A stretch of 64,000 nt of DNA from NCBI GenBank assembly GCA_030652805.1, contig JAUSPT010000024.1:1-64000 (forward strand), given 5' to 3'. The first letter of the stretch is position 1. Every line of letters begins with the position of its first letter. A program made the translations under genes and the position numbers. Shown one piece after another: positions 26,413 to 35,107 of the stretch. This DNA comes from a bacterium (lineage in GTDB: Bacteria; JAHJDO01). The notes beneath the pieces were generated by a model that had not been told where the DNA came from, searched no databases, and saw nothing but the letters and a program-made list of their open reading frames with translations.

Positions 26413-27512
26413 TACAATAATTCTGTTTGCTGCGCCATTATTCGTGCATCATAGTTTGATTTAATAAACTTGCTTGCATTTCTGCCCAGTTCATTTGCAA
26501 GACCTTCATTATCAAGAAGTTGTATTACAGCTTTTGCTAACGATTCTGCGTCTTTGGAAGGGATTAATAAACCGGTCTTTCCATGTTCTATAATTTCTCT
26601 TATCCCATCTACATCCGTTCCTACAACTGGTTTCCCGAGATACATTGCCTCAACAAGTACTCTTGGCAGTCCTTCAAACAATGAAGGCTGAACAATTATG
26701 TCACACATGAATATAACATTTGCAATGTCTTTTCTGTATCCAAGAAACCTTACATGTTTATGAATATTTAACTTTCTGCAAATACTCTCAAGATATTCTC
26801 TTGTTATGTTATCTTCTCCACATATTAGAAATGCAATATTTTTGTGTTCCTCTAATACTATTTTGCAAGCTTGAAGAAAATACAGATGTCCTTTTTTACC
26901 AATCTCTCTATTTCTAACTCTTGCAATTATACCAACCAGTTTCTCTCTCTCTTTATGAGTATCTATATCAACATTCAACCTCTCAAAATCAGTTCCATTA
27001 ATAATATGGATTACTTTGCGTCCAGTTATTTTAATTTCTTGAAGCAGGTCTTTTTTTGTTGCATCAGAAACAGCGATAATCTTTCCTGATATATGCTTCA
27101 GGACAAATTTATAAAACCTGGCATTAAAGTTATTAACTCTTTCACCTTCCTGATTCATGTTGATACGGTCATGAATCGTCACAATATGTGGGATTCCCTG
27201 GATTAGAGATGCGACTGCGCCCAACAGATCCTCTCTTCTATTGTGTGTGTGAATAATGTGGATGTTGTTCTCACGGATGATTCTCGTTATATTCTTTAAT
27301 GAGCGGAAACTGAACTTAGATGTAATTTCATTGTATGCTATTTCAAAGCCTTCATTCTTTAATACTGCTCCAAACTCACTATTCTCAGGAACTGCAGTAA
27401 GCACGCTGAATTTCTCCTTATCAAGATATTTTATAAGCGCTCTTATATGCTCCTCATTTCCGCCGAATACTCTTGAGTTTGATACCTGAAGTATGTTTAT
27501 GCGTTGCTTCAT
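26391..27512 (-). CDS. GT4-family glycosyltransferase
   Basis: A 373-residue GT-B glycosyltransferase. The N-terminus INILQVSNSRVFGGNEEHIR and IIHTHNRREDLLGAVAS are typical of the GT4 acceptor half. The donor half has IIARVRNREIGKKGHLYFLQA and PSLFEGLPRVLVEAMYLGKP with the E-x7-E pattern. It is the last gene of an overlapping minus-strand run (34051 to 26391) of envelope glycosyltransferases and overlaps the preceding membrane glycosyltransferase by four bases. Its 3' end overlaps the end of uxaE on the other strand by 22 bases. Its sugar donor is not known. Confidence 0.88.
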   Translation of the reverse strand: MKQRINILQVSNSRVFGGNEEHIRALIKYLDKEKFSVLTAVPENSEFGAVLKNEGFEIAYNEITSKFSFRSLKNITRIIRENNIHIIHTHNRREDLLGAVASLIQGIPHIVTIHDRINMNQEGERVNNFNARFYKFVLKHISGKIIAVSDATKKDLLQEIKITGRKVIHIINGTDFERLNVDIDTHKEREKLVGIIARVRNREIGKKGHLYFLQACKIVLEEHKNIAFLICGEDNITREYLESICRKLNIHKHVRFLGYRKDIANVIFMCDIIVQPSLFEGLPRVLVEAMYLGKPVVGTDVDGIREIIEHGKTGLLIPSKDAESLAKAVIQLLDNEGLANELGRNASKFIKSNYDARIMAQQTELLYQKLLVA

Positions 27513-29689
27513 TCTATTACGATATCATTTTCTGTAAAATATACACTATCTGCCTTTATAAGTTGAGGAAGTTCCCAAACTTGTTTTGCTTTAGCTTTTT
27601 TATTGATAAGTCTTATAAGATAATCAGGCAAATAAGTATTTTCTAAGACGATGTCCTTGATCCGGAATATAAATCTCTTTTCATCTTCTGTTCCAAGCTC
27701 ACATATCGTCTTGATGTGCAGTTCTTTTATGAATTTTGTCCTGCCCCCTATAATGACATTATTATCCTCAAAATTAACCTGTTGCGCATATATCTTTTTT
27801 AATTTCTTTTTCAGAAATTCCCTGAAACAATCTTTAGATATTATTAATTTTGGCTGCTGAGCATTGCCTGATTCCACACTAATAGTAGAATGAAACAGTA
27901 GATCATCCATATTAAGTTTGACCTTGCTCCAGTTGAGACGAATCTTTGCATTTATACCGCGTTTCAACCTTAGATTATCAGTCATTATAACTATCTCATC
28001 AAAATAGCCATTTCTGAAATTCCGTGATGGATTTATGCGCATGTTTAAATTGACATCAGAAGAGATTCTACTCTTAAATCTATATTCTAATAATTCCTGT
28101 ATTTTAGATGCATCTAATTCCTTTTTGATATCCTCGATTTCAATATCTTTTCTCAAAACAACCCTATACACACCAAATTGCTCGTCTCCTCTTTTGTATA
28201 TTTTATGCGCAGAAGCGGCTTGATACCATGCTGTTTTCCAATCCTTCTTCAGCGTATCATTGAGCATGGGTATCATATTCAGGGCATCTTTGTATGCAAC
28301 GACATAGATGCCGTTATAAAACTTGTCGCGTGTATCTTCCGCGAATTTTTCAATACCTCCGTACAGGAGTGTTTTCATGCGCCATTCTTTACCATAGCAG
28401 TAATACCACATCTCCCATGGAACCTCCCGCGTGAAATAAATAATACTATTCGGGAGTACGTTATCCTTTAGATATACAGATACATCACTCATACCATCAC
28501 TTTTTGAATAAACTGCTCCCATGTCCAATTTCCCGATATTCTTTGTGGAGCAAAGACCTGATAATATTATTACTAAAATAAAACTTGTTCTTATAAACTT
28601 GTTTCTCATTACAGGAGGTTTGATAATATAATTCAGGATTCTGGCAAGCACTATGATCATAAAAGGGGATATTAGAAGCAGGTATCTGTCATATACTTTG
28701 AATTGAAACACAACAAAAAGAAGTATGTGGGTATATACAAAAAGTGTCAGAATAATATCGGCAATAATCTTAAATTTCCTTCTAAATTTAATATTAAAGA
28801 AAAGTCTTATAGAGTTATAAATGAGTAAAGGGATTGACAGGATAAACAGGATATTTAAGGGTATGGAGTTGAACGTAAGTTTTATATACTGCCACCATTG
28901 CCTGATTCGCTCAAGGAAACTTCCAAGATCAAGTGTAAACACGCCGCTCTGGTGTGAATATGCCTTTCCCAGCATCCCGAATCTTGGCCTCTGGCATAGA
29001 GCAGACCATGCAAAAACCAGCGCTAGGATAATTAGGCAGCCATAGATCCACTTAGAATATTTTTTTAGATACGGTTTTATATTAAAAGCGTTGTTGCTCT
29101 TCCAAAAAAGCAATATTGAAAAACATATAAATACTGGAATAGCCATAACAGCAGGTTGTTTCGTGCCAAGCGCCAGGCCAAAAACAATACCTGATAAAAA
29201 GGCTTTATCAATGCATAAAAGATAGAAACTCCACAAAATAAAAAACGACATAAGCACATCTATAAATACTGTTGGACCAAATACGATATTGTAAGGAGAG
29301 ACAGCGAGCAGAAATGATGCCCAGAGAGCAGTTTCTCTATTAAAAAGTCTTATGCAGATAAGATATATTAAGAATATGCCGGCTATACTTCCCATGAGAT
29401 TCGGAAGTCTGAGAACATTAACATGATTGCCTAAAACTTTAACAAATGGAGCTGTTACATAGAAGAAAACAGGAGGTCTGTCCACATCAGTTGAACGAAA
29501 GAGCCAGTCGCCTTTTGTTGCAATATCTAAAATATAGGAGCCGTGCAACCCTTCATCACAATGAAAATCATGAGTTGAAAACACACTCAGCCTGAACGCC
29601 ACACCAAGCAATATGATTGCAATTAATGGAACATTCCAATCCCTATTGTTCCAGACGTCCCTAAGCTTGCTTATGAATTTTGTATTCAT
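27509..29689 (-). CDS. GT-C membrane glycosyltransferase (PMT/ArnT type) fused to LmeA/DUF2993-like domain
   Basis: A 726-residue protein. Residues 20-420 form a multi-spanning GT-C transferase of the PMT/ArnT (GT39/GT83-like) kind: HDFHCDEGLHG with the catalytic acidic pair in the first external loop, TDVDRPPVFFYVTAPF, LRLPNLMGSIAG and ALGTKQPAVMAIPV. These enzymes use a polyprenyl-phosphate sugar and work on the outer face of the inner membrane. After an extra-cytoplasmic stretch, residues about 515-726 resemble the DUF2993/LmeA-type lipid-binding fold: two-lobed beta-rich sequence, FDEIVIMTDNLRLKRGI, and the end LIKADSVYFTENDIVIE. This fusion is unusual and is repeated in the next gene. 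Four-base overlaps link it to both neighbours. Confidence 0.8.
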   Translation of the reverse strand: MNTKFISKLRDVWNNRDWNVPLIAIILLGVAFRLSVFSTHDFHCDEGLHGSYILDIATKGDWLFRSTDVDRPPVFFYVTAPFVKVLGNHVNVLRLPNLMGSIAGIFLIYLICIRLFNRETALWASFLLAVSPYNIVFGPTVFIDVLMSFFILWSFYLLCIDKAFLSGIVFGLALGTKQPAVMAIPVFICFSILLFWKSNNAFNIKPYLKKYSKWIYGCLIILALVFAWSALCQRPRFGMLGKAYSHQSGVFTLDLGSFLERIRQWWQYIKLTFNSIPLNILFILSIPLLIYNSIRLFFNIKFRRKFKIIADIILTLFVYTHILLFVVFQFKVYDRYLLLISPFMIIVLARILNYIIKPPVMRNKFIRTSFILVIILSGLCSTKNIGKLDMGAVYSKSDGMSDVSVYLKDNVLPNSIIYFTREVPWEMWYYCYGKEWRMKTLLYGGIEKFAEDTRDKFYNGIYVVAYKDALNMIPMLNDTLKKDWKTAWYQAASAHKIYKRGDEQFGVYRVVLRKDIEIEDIKKELDASKIQELLEYRFKSRISSDVNLNMRINPSRNFRNGYFDEIVIMTDNLRLKRGINAKIRLNWSKVKLNMDDLLFHSTISVESGNAQQPKLIISKDCFREFLKKKLKKIYAQQVNFEDNNVIIGGRTKFIKELHIKTICELGTEDEKRFIFRIKDIVLENTYLPDYLIRLINKKAKAKQVWELPQLIKADSVYFTENDIVIE

Positions 29690-31914
29690 GTCCCAAACAC
29701 AATCTTTGATTTTTCAATACTAACATGTCTTAGGGGAACTCCTAGAAATAGGCTCTTTAAATTAAATAAAGGATTTAGTTTTTTTGATATCAAAGGCAGT
29801 GACCATGAAGGAATTTTTATATTACCAAGTCTTGCATTTACCAGAGTTATCTCTACAGCAGCCCCATCCTTGATATTAAGTGTTCCGCTCATCTGAAAAT
29901 TAATATCTCTGCCTAATAAATGCGCAGTGCCATCTAATCTCAGATTTTTTCCGGAACCAGTTAGCTGACAAGCGCTTACCTGCTTATTTGTACTTAAAAT
30001 ATGATTTGTAATATCCTCAATAGAGACCTCTGCATATATATTATTGCTCTGCGCAGGTACAAGTTTATGATATAAGAAAAGAGCCTCCGGATTTACGCGG
30101 GCATCTTTCCATATAAGCCTTATTAATCCTTTAAATTTCCTGCCAAGTTTTATTCCAGAGGCAGCGCAGATAATATCTCCCAGCTTTCCTTCGTTTAAAT
30201 CAAGTTTGTTCCCGGATGCCAATGTTATCTGGAACTCTTTGGGATTGCGCCACGTTCTTGCAAATATTGATTTCAGATAAGTTTCAAGTTTTTTAGAATT
30301 TTTGTATGAATTAATATTTGCAGAAGCAAGGGTTATAGATGGTTTGAGATTTACTTTATATAATTTGAAATTTAATTTTTTATGTCCATAAGCATTATAA
30401 ACATTGCTAATTTCATAATACGTCATTTGGGGATTTTTAGTGAATGCATCCTGAACTTTCTTAATCTGACCTGTATGTTCAAGCAGTAAATAAACTCCCT
30501 CATCTACACGGTCCCATATCTCCTCTGAGAACTTCCCAATAGGTATATCGTTGCTGAACTCCACTGGTCTAATCTTAAAGCCTTTATCAAAGAAGTAGTA
30601 ATGTGCGTTTGGCCATAATGACCTGGTATAATAAATGGTTGAAGATTTCTCTGCGTTTGCAGAAAAATATTCTACTGCATTTTGAAACCCGTCTTCATTA
30701 TCCCATCTTGCACCAAGTTTCAGATTCTTCATGCCGTCCAGTGTTCCTGAAAGAAGATTAATAAGCAAGACAAGTCCCAAACTAAGAGCAAATATTGCTG
30801 CCAAAGCAGAGTATTTTGTTTTAGTGAAAAATTGCAAAAGCAGAGATAGATATCTGGCTAACAATATGAATACGAAAGGGATAATAAATATCAGATAATG
30901 AGGAGAGAATCCAAACCTGAACAAGCTGAAAGTTCCAAGCATAAGTACGATATATCCAGCCACACATAAGCTTATGATATTCTCAAATCTGTGCTTGTTT
31001 TTGAGATTCATAATTTCGTAAGCAATTAATGCAGGAGCACTGATAAGAAAGAACACATTCACTACTGAGCTGTTAGTAAACTTTGAAAATAAACTTAGCC
31101 AGTGAAAAAGTCTTGATGTAAATTCTCCAGCCATAATTTTAAAAACTCCACCTGTTGCGTTTACCTGAAATATAATACCAAGCCTTGGATCTTCAAAGAA
31201 TACTGCCCATATAAGCAGGACTGCAAACACTATAGAGAACCCAAAAATAAGTTTCATTAAAGGCTTCTTTATATAAAAACTAAATTCAGAATGCTTTGTT
31301 TGCACCCATTTCATATATCTTAATATTATGAAAAATGCTCCAATAATCGGCATGGCAAGAACGCCGAATTGTTTTGCGCAAAAACACAGGCCAAGAAAAA
31401 TTCCAGCCCAGAATTCCCTATAGATACACAGAAAATATATAGAGAAAAGAAGCAGGCAGGCAAACAGAGTGTCTTCAAAAACCGTTGACCCGTAAAGTAT
31501 GTTATACGGAGAAATTGCCATAAGAAAGGCGGCTATTAGTCCGGTGTTTTTATCAAAACATTTGCAGCATATTTGATAAACAAGCCAGATGCTAATCAGG
31601 CTTGCAAAGAAATTCGGAAGTCTGGCAGTGTTATCTCCGAATCCGAATATTCTGAAAGATAATGCTGCAAGATAAGGAAGTAAAGGGGGCTTATCAACAT
31701 CTTCAGCTTGAAAGAACCAGTCTCCTCTAAGAGCAATCTCAGCTCCTCTAAAACTGTATAAGGCTTCATCTCCATGAAAATCTCCTAATCCAAACACACT
31801 TATACGCAATAAAGCCCCAAGAATAAGAATTATTATCAGTAATAAATTTTTATTCTGATTCTGGGAGGTTAGTCCGGTAATTAATCTACGAAACGATATT
31901 TCAGAAGAGACCAA
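29686..31914 (-). CDS. GT-C membrane glycosyltransferase (PMT/ArnT type) fused to LmeA/DUF2993-like domain
   Basis: A 742-residue paralogue of the gene at 27509. The membrane part has LGDFHGDEALYSFRGAE, AEDVDKPPLLPYLAAL, TARLPNFFASLIS, AISPYNILYGSTVFEDTLFA and GLCFCAKQFGVLAMP. These are followed by further helices to about residue 400 and a periplasmic domain. The C-terminal 217 residues (about 526-742) look like the DUF2993/LmeA fold: IRLIWKDARVNPEALF, GTLNIKDGAAVEITLVNARL, and the characteristic end LISKKLNPLFNLKSL then RHVSIEKSKIVFG. It overlaps the GT2 gene by 34 bases, consistent with one operon in which the GT2 makes the polyprenyl-phosphate sugar that this enzyme uses. Acceptor unknown. 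Confidence 0.8.
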   Translation of the reverse strand: MVSSEISFRRLITGLTSQNQNKNLLLIIILILGALLRISVFGLGDFHGDEALYSFRGAEIALRGDWFFQAEDVDKPPLLPYLAALSFRIFGFGDNTARLPNFFASLISIWLVYQICCKCFDKNTGLIAAFLMAISPYNILYGSTVFEDTLFACLLLFSIYFLCIYREFWAGIFLGLCFCAKQFGVLAMPIIGAFFIILRYMKWVQTKHSEFSFYIKKPLMKLIFGFSIVFAVLLIWAVFFEDPRLGIIFQVNATGGVFKIMAGEFTSRLFHWLSLFSKFTNSSVVNVFFLISAPALIAYEIMNLKNKHRFENIISLCVAGYIVLMLGTFSLFRFGFSPHYLIFIIPFVFILLARYLSLLLQFFTKTKYSALAAIFALSLGLVLLINLLSGTLDGMKNLKLGARWDNEDGFQNAVEYFSANAEKSSTIYYTRSLWPNAHYYFFDKGFKIRPVEFSNDIPIGKFSEEIWDRVDEGVYLLLEHTGQIKKVQDAFTKNPQMTYYEISNVYNAYGHKKLNFKLYKVNLKPSITLASANINSYKNSKKLETYLKSIFARTWRNPKEFQITLASGNKLDLNEGKLGDIICAASGIKLGRKFKGLIRLIWKDARVNPEALFLYHKLVPAQSNNIYAEVSIEDITNHILSTNKQVSACQLTGSGKNLRLDGTAHLLGRDINFQMSGTLNIKDGAAVEITLVNARLGNIKIPSWSLPLISKKLNPLFNLKSLFLGVPLRHVSIEKSKIVFGT

Positions 31915-32561
31915 ATTGCTATCACTCCATCTTTTTTCTTTATTTTTTTGCCTTCTTCATATGTGCGAGGATTGTACTTGATCGGCACTTCACAGATTTT
32001 ATATCCTTTTTTTCTGACTTTTGCAGTGAATTCCGTACAGAACTCAAATCCAAAACATCTTAAATTAATATTATTCAGCACCTCTTTTCTGAACATTTTG
32101 TAGCATGTTAATACATCTGTAACGAATGGGAGGTAAAGAATATTTGCTATCAGGCTTACTAATATATTCCCCAGATAATACTGAAAATACATCATCTTGT
32201 TTCTGCCCTTGATTCTTGAGCCGTATACAATCACAGCGCCGTTATTTATCTGTTTTAGTAATTTGCAATATTCCTGCGGAGAATACTCCAGATCAGCATC
32301 CTGCACAACTATAATGTCTCCATCAACATATTTAAATCCTGTTCTAAGCGCAGCTCCCTTACCCTTATGCTGTTTATGGAAGAAAACCCTGAGATTTGCA
32401 TATTGAGAAACCAGCTCTTTAAGTATTTCACGTGTTCCATCAGTGGATACATTGTCCACAATTATAATCTCTTTATTAATGTTTAGCGCATCTACTCTTT
32501 TTACGATCTCTCTGATAGTATCCTTTTCATTATAGCATGGAATAACAACTGATAGCTTCAT
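31881..32561 (-). CDS. GT2-family polyprenyl-phosphate glycosyltransferase (DPM1-like)
   Basis: ATG 32561 is chosen over 32579 because AGGGAGCAAAGGCT places an SD before it. The 226-residue protein has the GT-A fold of dolichyl-phosphate-mannose synthases: MKLSVVIPCYNEKDTI, IIIVDNVSTDGTREIL, KGKGAALRTGFKYV, VQDADLEYSPQEY with the metal-binding DxD, then VYGSRIKGRN and ITPLIAN-like membrane-proximal helices. It would transfer a sugar from a nucleotide donor to undecaprenyl phosphate in the cytoplasm, supplying the three GT-C transferases in the same operon. It overlaps the gene upstream by four bases and the one downstream by 34 bases. Confidence 0.88.
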   Translation of the reverse strand: MKLSVVIPCYNEKDTIREIVKRVDALNINKEIIIVDNVSTDGTREILKELVSQYANLRVFFHKQHKGKGAALRTGFKYVDGDIIVVQDADLEYSPQEYCKLLKQINNGAVIVYGSRIKGRNKMMYFQYYLGNILVSLIANILYLPFVTDVLTCYKMFRKEVLNNINLRCFGFEFCTEFTAKVRKKGYKICEVPIKYNPRTYEEGKKIKKKDGVIAIWSLLKYRFVD

Positions 32562-34051
32562 AGCCTTTGCTCCCTGCAATGTATCTTATACTTCCAGTAC
32601 GTCCAGGTCAATATGCTGCCCACAATTACTATCGCCATAAATATCCAGATATATTTGCCCATAAGGGGTAACACAAATGAACTGTGCCATATTCTTTCTA
32701 TGACAGTTTTGAAAGGAATATGCTCCCTGAATATATACAAATAGTCCCATATATACTGTCCCTCGTATGAGTTACACTGCTTATTATAATATACCAGATT
32801 CGCCTTTGTCAGCAAAAAAAGACAGTATGAATATATAGCTGAGAGACCTACAATGGTTTTGGTTAAACGGATTTTTTTATATCTATTCAGGAATGCGCAT
32901 AAGCCGAGTCCTAAAAATGGAATTGTGCATGTTAAATATCTCTGCGCATAGCATCCACCAGCATTATATTCTGTTCTCAGTCCATAAATAAGAGCTATTA
33001 ATAAGAAATTAACCAGAGCTATTATACCTGCTAAAGATAACTTTTTATCTCTATGTTTAATAAGAAATGCAAGCCCGATAAAGGAAAGTGTAAAACACGG
33101 GAACCACAGCAAAAAGCCGTGATCAACCGAAAACAAAAGGTTTATAACAGGCGGAGGTATTTTTAGTATGCTTATCCACCCATAACCGCCGTATCCTGCC
33201 TCAAACCATGAGCCAAACTGCGTATGGCACTGATATATGGAGAGAAAAAACACTACAACCAGAGGAGCTGTATAAATAGCTATATTCTTTATGATTGCTG
33301 ATATTCTCAATCCTTTATAACAGAGAATAAGCGCAAAAAGATATGGTAAGAATAGCAAGCCATTTACATATCTTGTCCATGCGGAAAGGGCAACACAAAG
33401 TCCAAGTGCAAATGTTAAGAACGTACTTTTTCCTCCTTTGGCTATCTTTTTCTGCAATATTATGAACACATAAAAAGACAGCGTGACTAAGAAGGTGCTT
33501 CCTGCGTGGCTGAAACCGTTTGTTGCATAATAAAGGAGAGGGCTTGCAAAAAAGCATACAAGTGTTGTAAACAGGCTGATATCTCTTGGGAAATTTAATT
33601 CAATAAGAATCTTAAATAGAATTAACATAGCGAGAATTGCATATATGTTGTGAGCAAGGATTACAGACAATATATTCAGGAATTTTCGGGAACTCAGTCC
33701 CTTATAAGGTAGTGTGCGTGGGGTATTATTGAAGGAAGGGGGATTGAATTTAATGAATTTTGCCACAACTTGCGAAACTAAATAAAAAGGCGCGTCAAGA
33801 AGAGTCATGCCAAGGGGATAACCAGTTACCCATCTTCCTGTTTTCTCGCAGTATTGAGTTCCATTCCCATTCCAGCCATACATATTGTTGCCGAGGTCAA
33901 GGTCTCTATCTTCAATAATAGATTCAAGATTTGCAAAATGCCCCCAGCCATCATTTCCACCAAGCCCGTCTTCAAATATGAAACAATGCAGGGCAAGAAC
34001 AAGTATGAGGAAAACAAGTTCCCACGAAAGGTATTTTCTCTTACTCATCAT
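32558..34051 (-). CDS. Multi-spanning membrane glycosyltransferase-like protein
   Basis: A roughly 497-residue integral membrane protein with about ten hydrophobic helices. The first helix (LSWELVFLILVLALHCFIF) is followed by DGLGGNDGWGHFANLESI, an acidic loop placed like the catalytic loop of GT-C transferases, and GRWVTGYPLGMTLLDAPFYL. No close family is recognised with certainty, but the layout, and the operon it begins (GT2, two GT-C, GT4), suggest a polyprenyl-sugar-dependent transferase or a polymer-handling membrane protein. The start is uncertain: adjacent ATG codons at 34051 and 34048 are likelier than the upstream one at 34087, and none has a strong ribosome-binding site. Confidence 0.65.
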   Translation of the reverse strand: MMSKRKYLSWELVFLILVLALHCFIFEDGLGGNDGWGHFANLESIIEDRDLDLGNNMYGWNGNGTQYCEKTGRWVTGYPLGMTLLDAPFYLVSQVVAKFIKFNPPSFNNTPRTLPYKGLSSRKFLNILSVILAHNIYAILAMLILFKILIELNFPRDISLFTTLVCFFASPLLYYATNGFSHAGSTFLVTLSFYVFIILQKKIAKGGKSTFLTFALGLCVALSAWTRYVNGLLFLPYLFALILCYKGLRISAIIKNIAIYTAPLVVVFFLSIYQCHTQFGSWFEAGYGGYGWISILKIPPPVINLLFSVDHGFLLWFPCFTLSFIGLAFLIKHRDKKLSLAGIIALVNFLLIALIYGLRTEYNAGGCYAQRYLTCTIPFLGLGLCAFLNRYKKIRLTKTIVGLSAIYSYCLFLLTKANLVYYNKQCNSYEGQYIWDYLYIFREHIPFKTVIERIWHSSFVLPLMGKYIWIFMAIVIVGSILTWTYWKYKIHCREQRL

Positions 34052-34165
34052 TCTTTTTGAAGTATACACAATATAAACTCTTTGCACAAACTTGTTTCAC
34101 GATGTAGAATACATAACTGAATTTTATCATATAAGCAAAACTGAAAGATACAGGAGAAATAAAGA

Positions 34166-35107
34166 ATGGCCAGGGTACTTGTTACAGGAGGTGGAGGATT
34201 TATAGGGTCTCATTTAACTGAGAAGCTTGTTGAATTAGGCCATGAAGTAACAGTTATTGACAATCTATCGCATGGAAATCTGGAGAATCTTGAATCAGTT
34301 GCTAAAAAGATTAACTTACTTAACGAAGATATTCTTAATCCTGATGTCTTACAAAAGGTTACTGGGGGCAAGGAATACATCTTTCATTTAGCTGCAAACA
34401 CATCTATAAACAAAAGTCTTGAGAAACCATCATGGAGCGCAGAATTAAATATAATGACTACGATCAGACTGTTGGAGACTGCAGTAAGGCACAAGGTAAG
34501 GCGAGTGATATTTTCTTCAAGCGCTTCTGTTTACGGGTATGCTAAAATTCTTCCTGTAAAGGAGACAATGCCGGTAGCTCCTGCATCTCCATATGCTTTA
34601 GAAAAAGTAACAGGAGAAAACTATATGAGGTTGTTTGCAGAATTATACGACATCGATACTGTGTCTTTAAGGTATTTTAATGTGTTTGGACCGCGTCAAA
34701 ATCCTGATCTTCCTCATCCAGGAGGAGTGACTATTGTAATCAATCAAATTCGTAAAACTGGCTCTTCTCAATTGCAGGGTGACGGAATGCAAACGCGGGA
34801 TATGATTTATGTTGGGAATATAGTAAATGCAAACATTCTTGCAATGGAAAAACAGTCTGATTCAAAAGGGGTTGCATATAATATTTGCACAGGCAAGTCT
34901 ATATCAATAGCAGAGCTTCATAATAAGATTTCCAAGTTTATGAAAACTGATTCATCCAGAGAATATCTGCCTTTACCAGAGGGGAATATAATAGATTCTA
35001 AAGGCGATCCTGCATTGGCTAAAGCTGAGCTGGGTTTTGAAGCAGAAATTGATTTGGATGAAGGACTAAAAAGAACAATTGAGTGGAGCAATGACAAAAA
35101 TGCTTAA
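34166..35107 (+). CDS. NAD-dependent epimerase/dehydratase (UDP-glucose 4-epimerase-like, extended SDR)
   Basis: A 313-residue extended SDR: RVLVTGGGGFIGSHLTEKL, VIDNLSHGNLENLES, VIFSSSASVYGYAK, and the catalytic SPYALEKVTGENY (YxxxK), followed by LRYFNVFGPRQNPD. This is the arrangement of nucleotide-sugar 4-epimerases and related dehydratases, which prepare activated sugars for surface polysaccharide. It is divergent from the glycosyltransferase operon, with 114 bases between their starts, and the two probably serve the same glycan. SD CAGGAG is near the ATG. The substrate cannot be fixed from sequence. Its 3' end overlaps the start of the SpoIID-type gene. Confidence 0.87.
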   Translation: MARVLVTGGGGFIGSHLTEKLVELGHEVTVIDNLSHGNLENLESVAKKINLLNEDILNPDVLQKVTGGKEYIFHLAANTSINKSLEKPSWSAELNIMTTIRLLETAVRHKVRRVIFSSSASVYGYAKILPVKETMPVAPASPYALEKVTGENYMRLFAELYDIDTVSLRYFNVFGPRQNPDLPHPGGVTIVINQIRKTGSSQLQGDGMQTRDMIYVGNIVNANILAMEKQSDSKGVAYNICTGKSISIAELHNKISKFMKTDSSREYLPLPEGNIIDSKGDPALAKAELGFEAEIDLDEGLKRTIEWSNDKNA

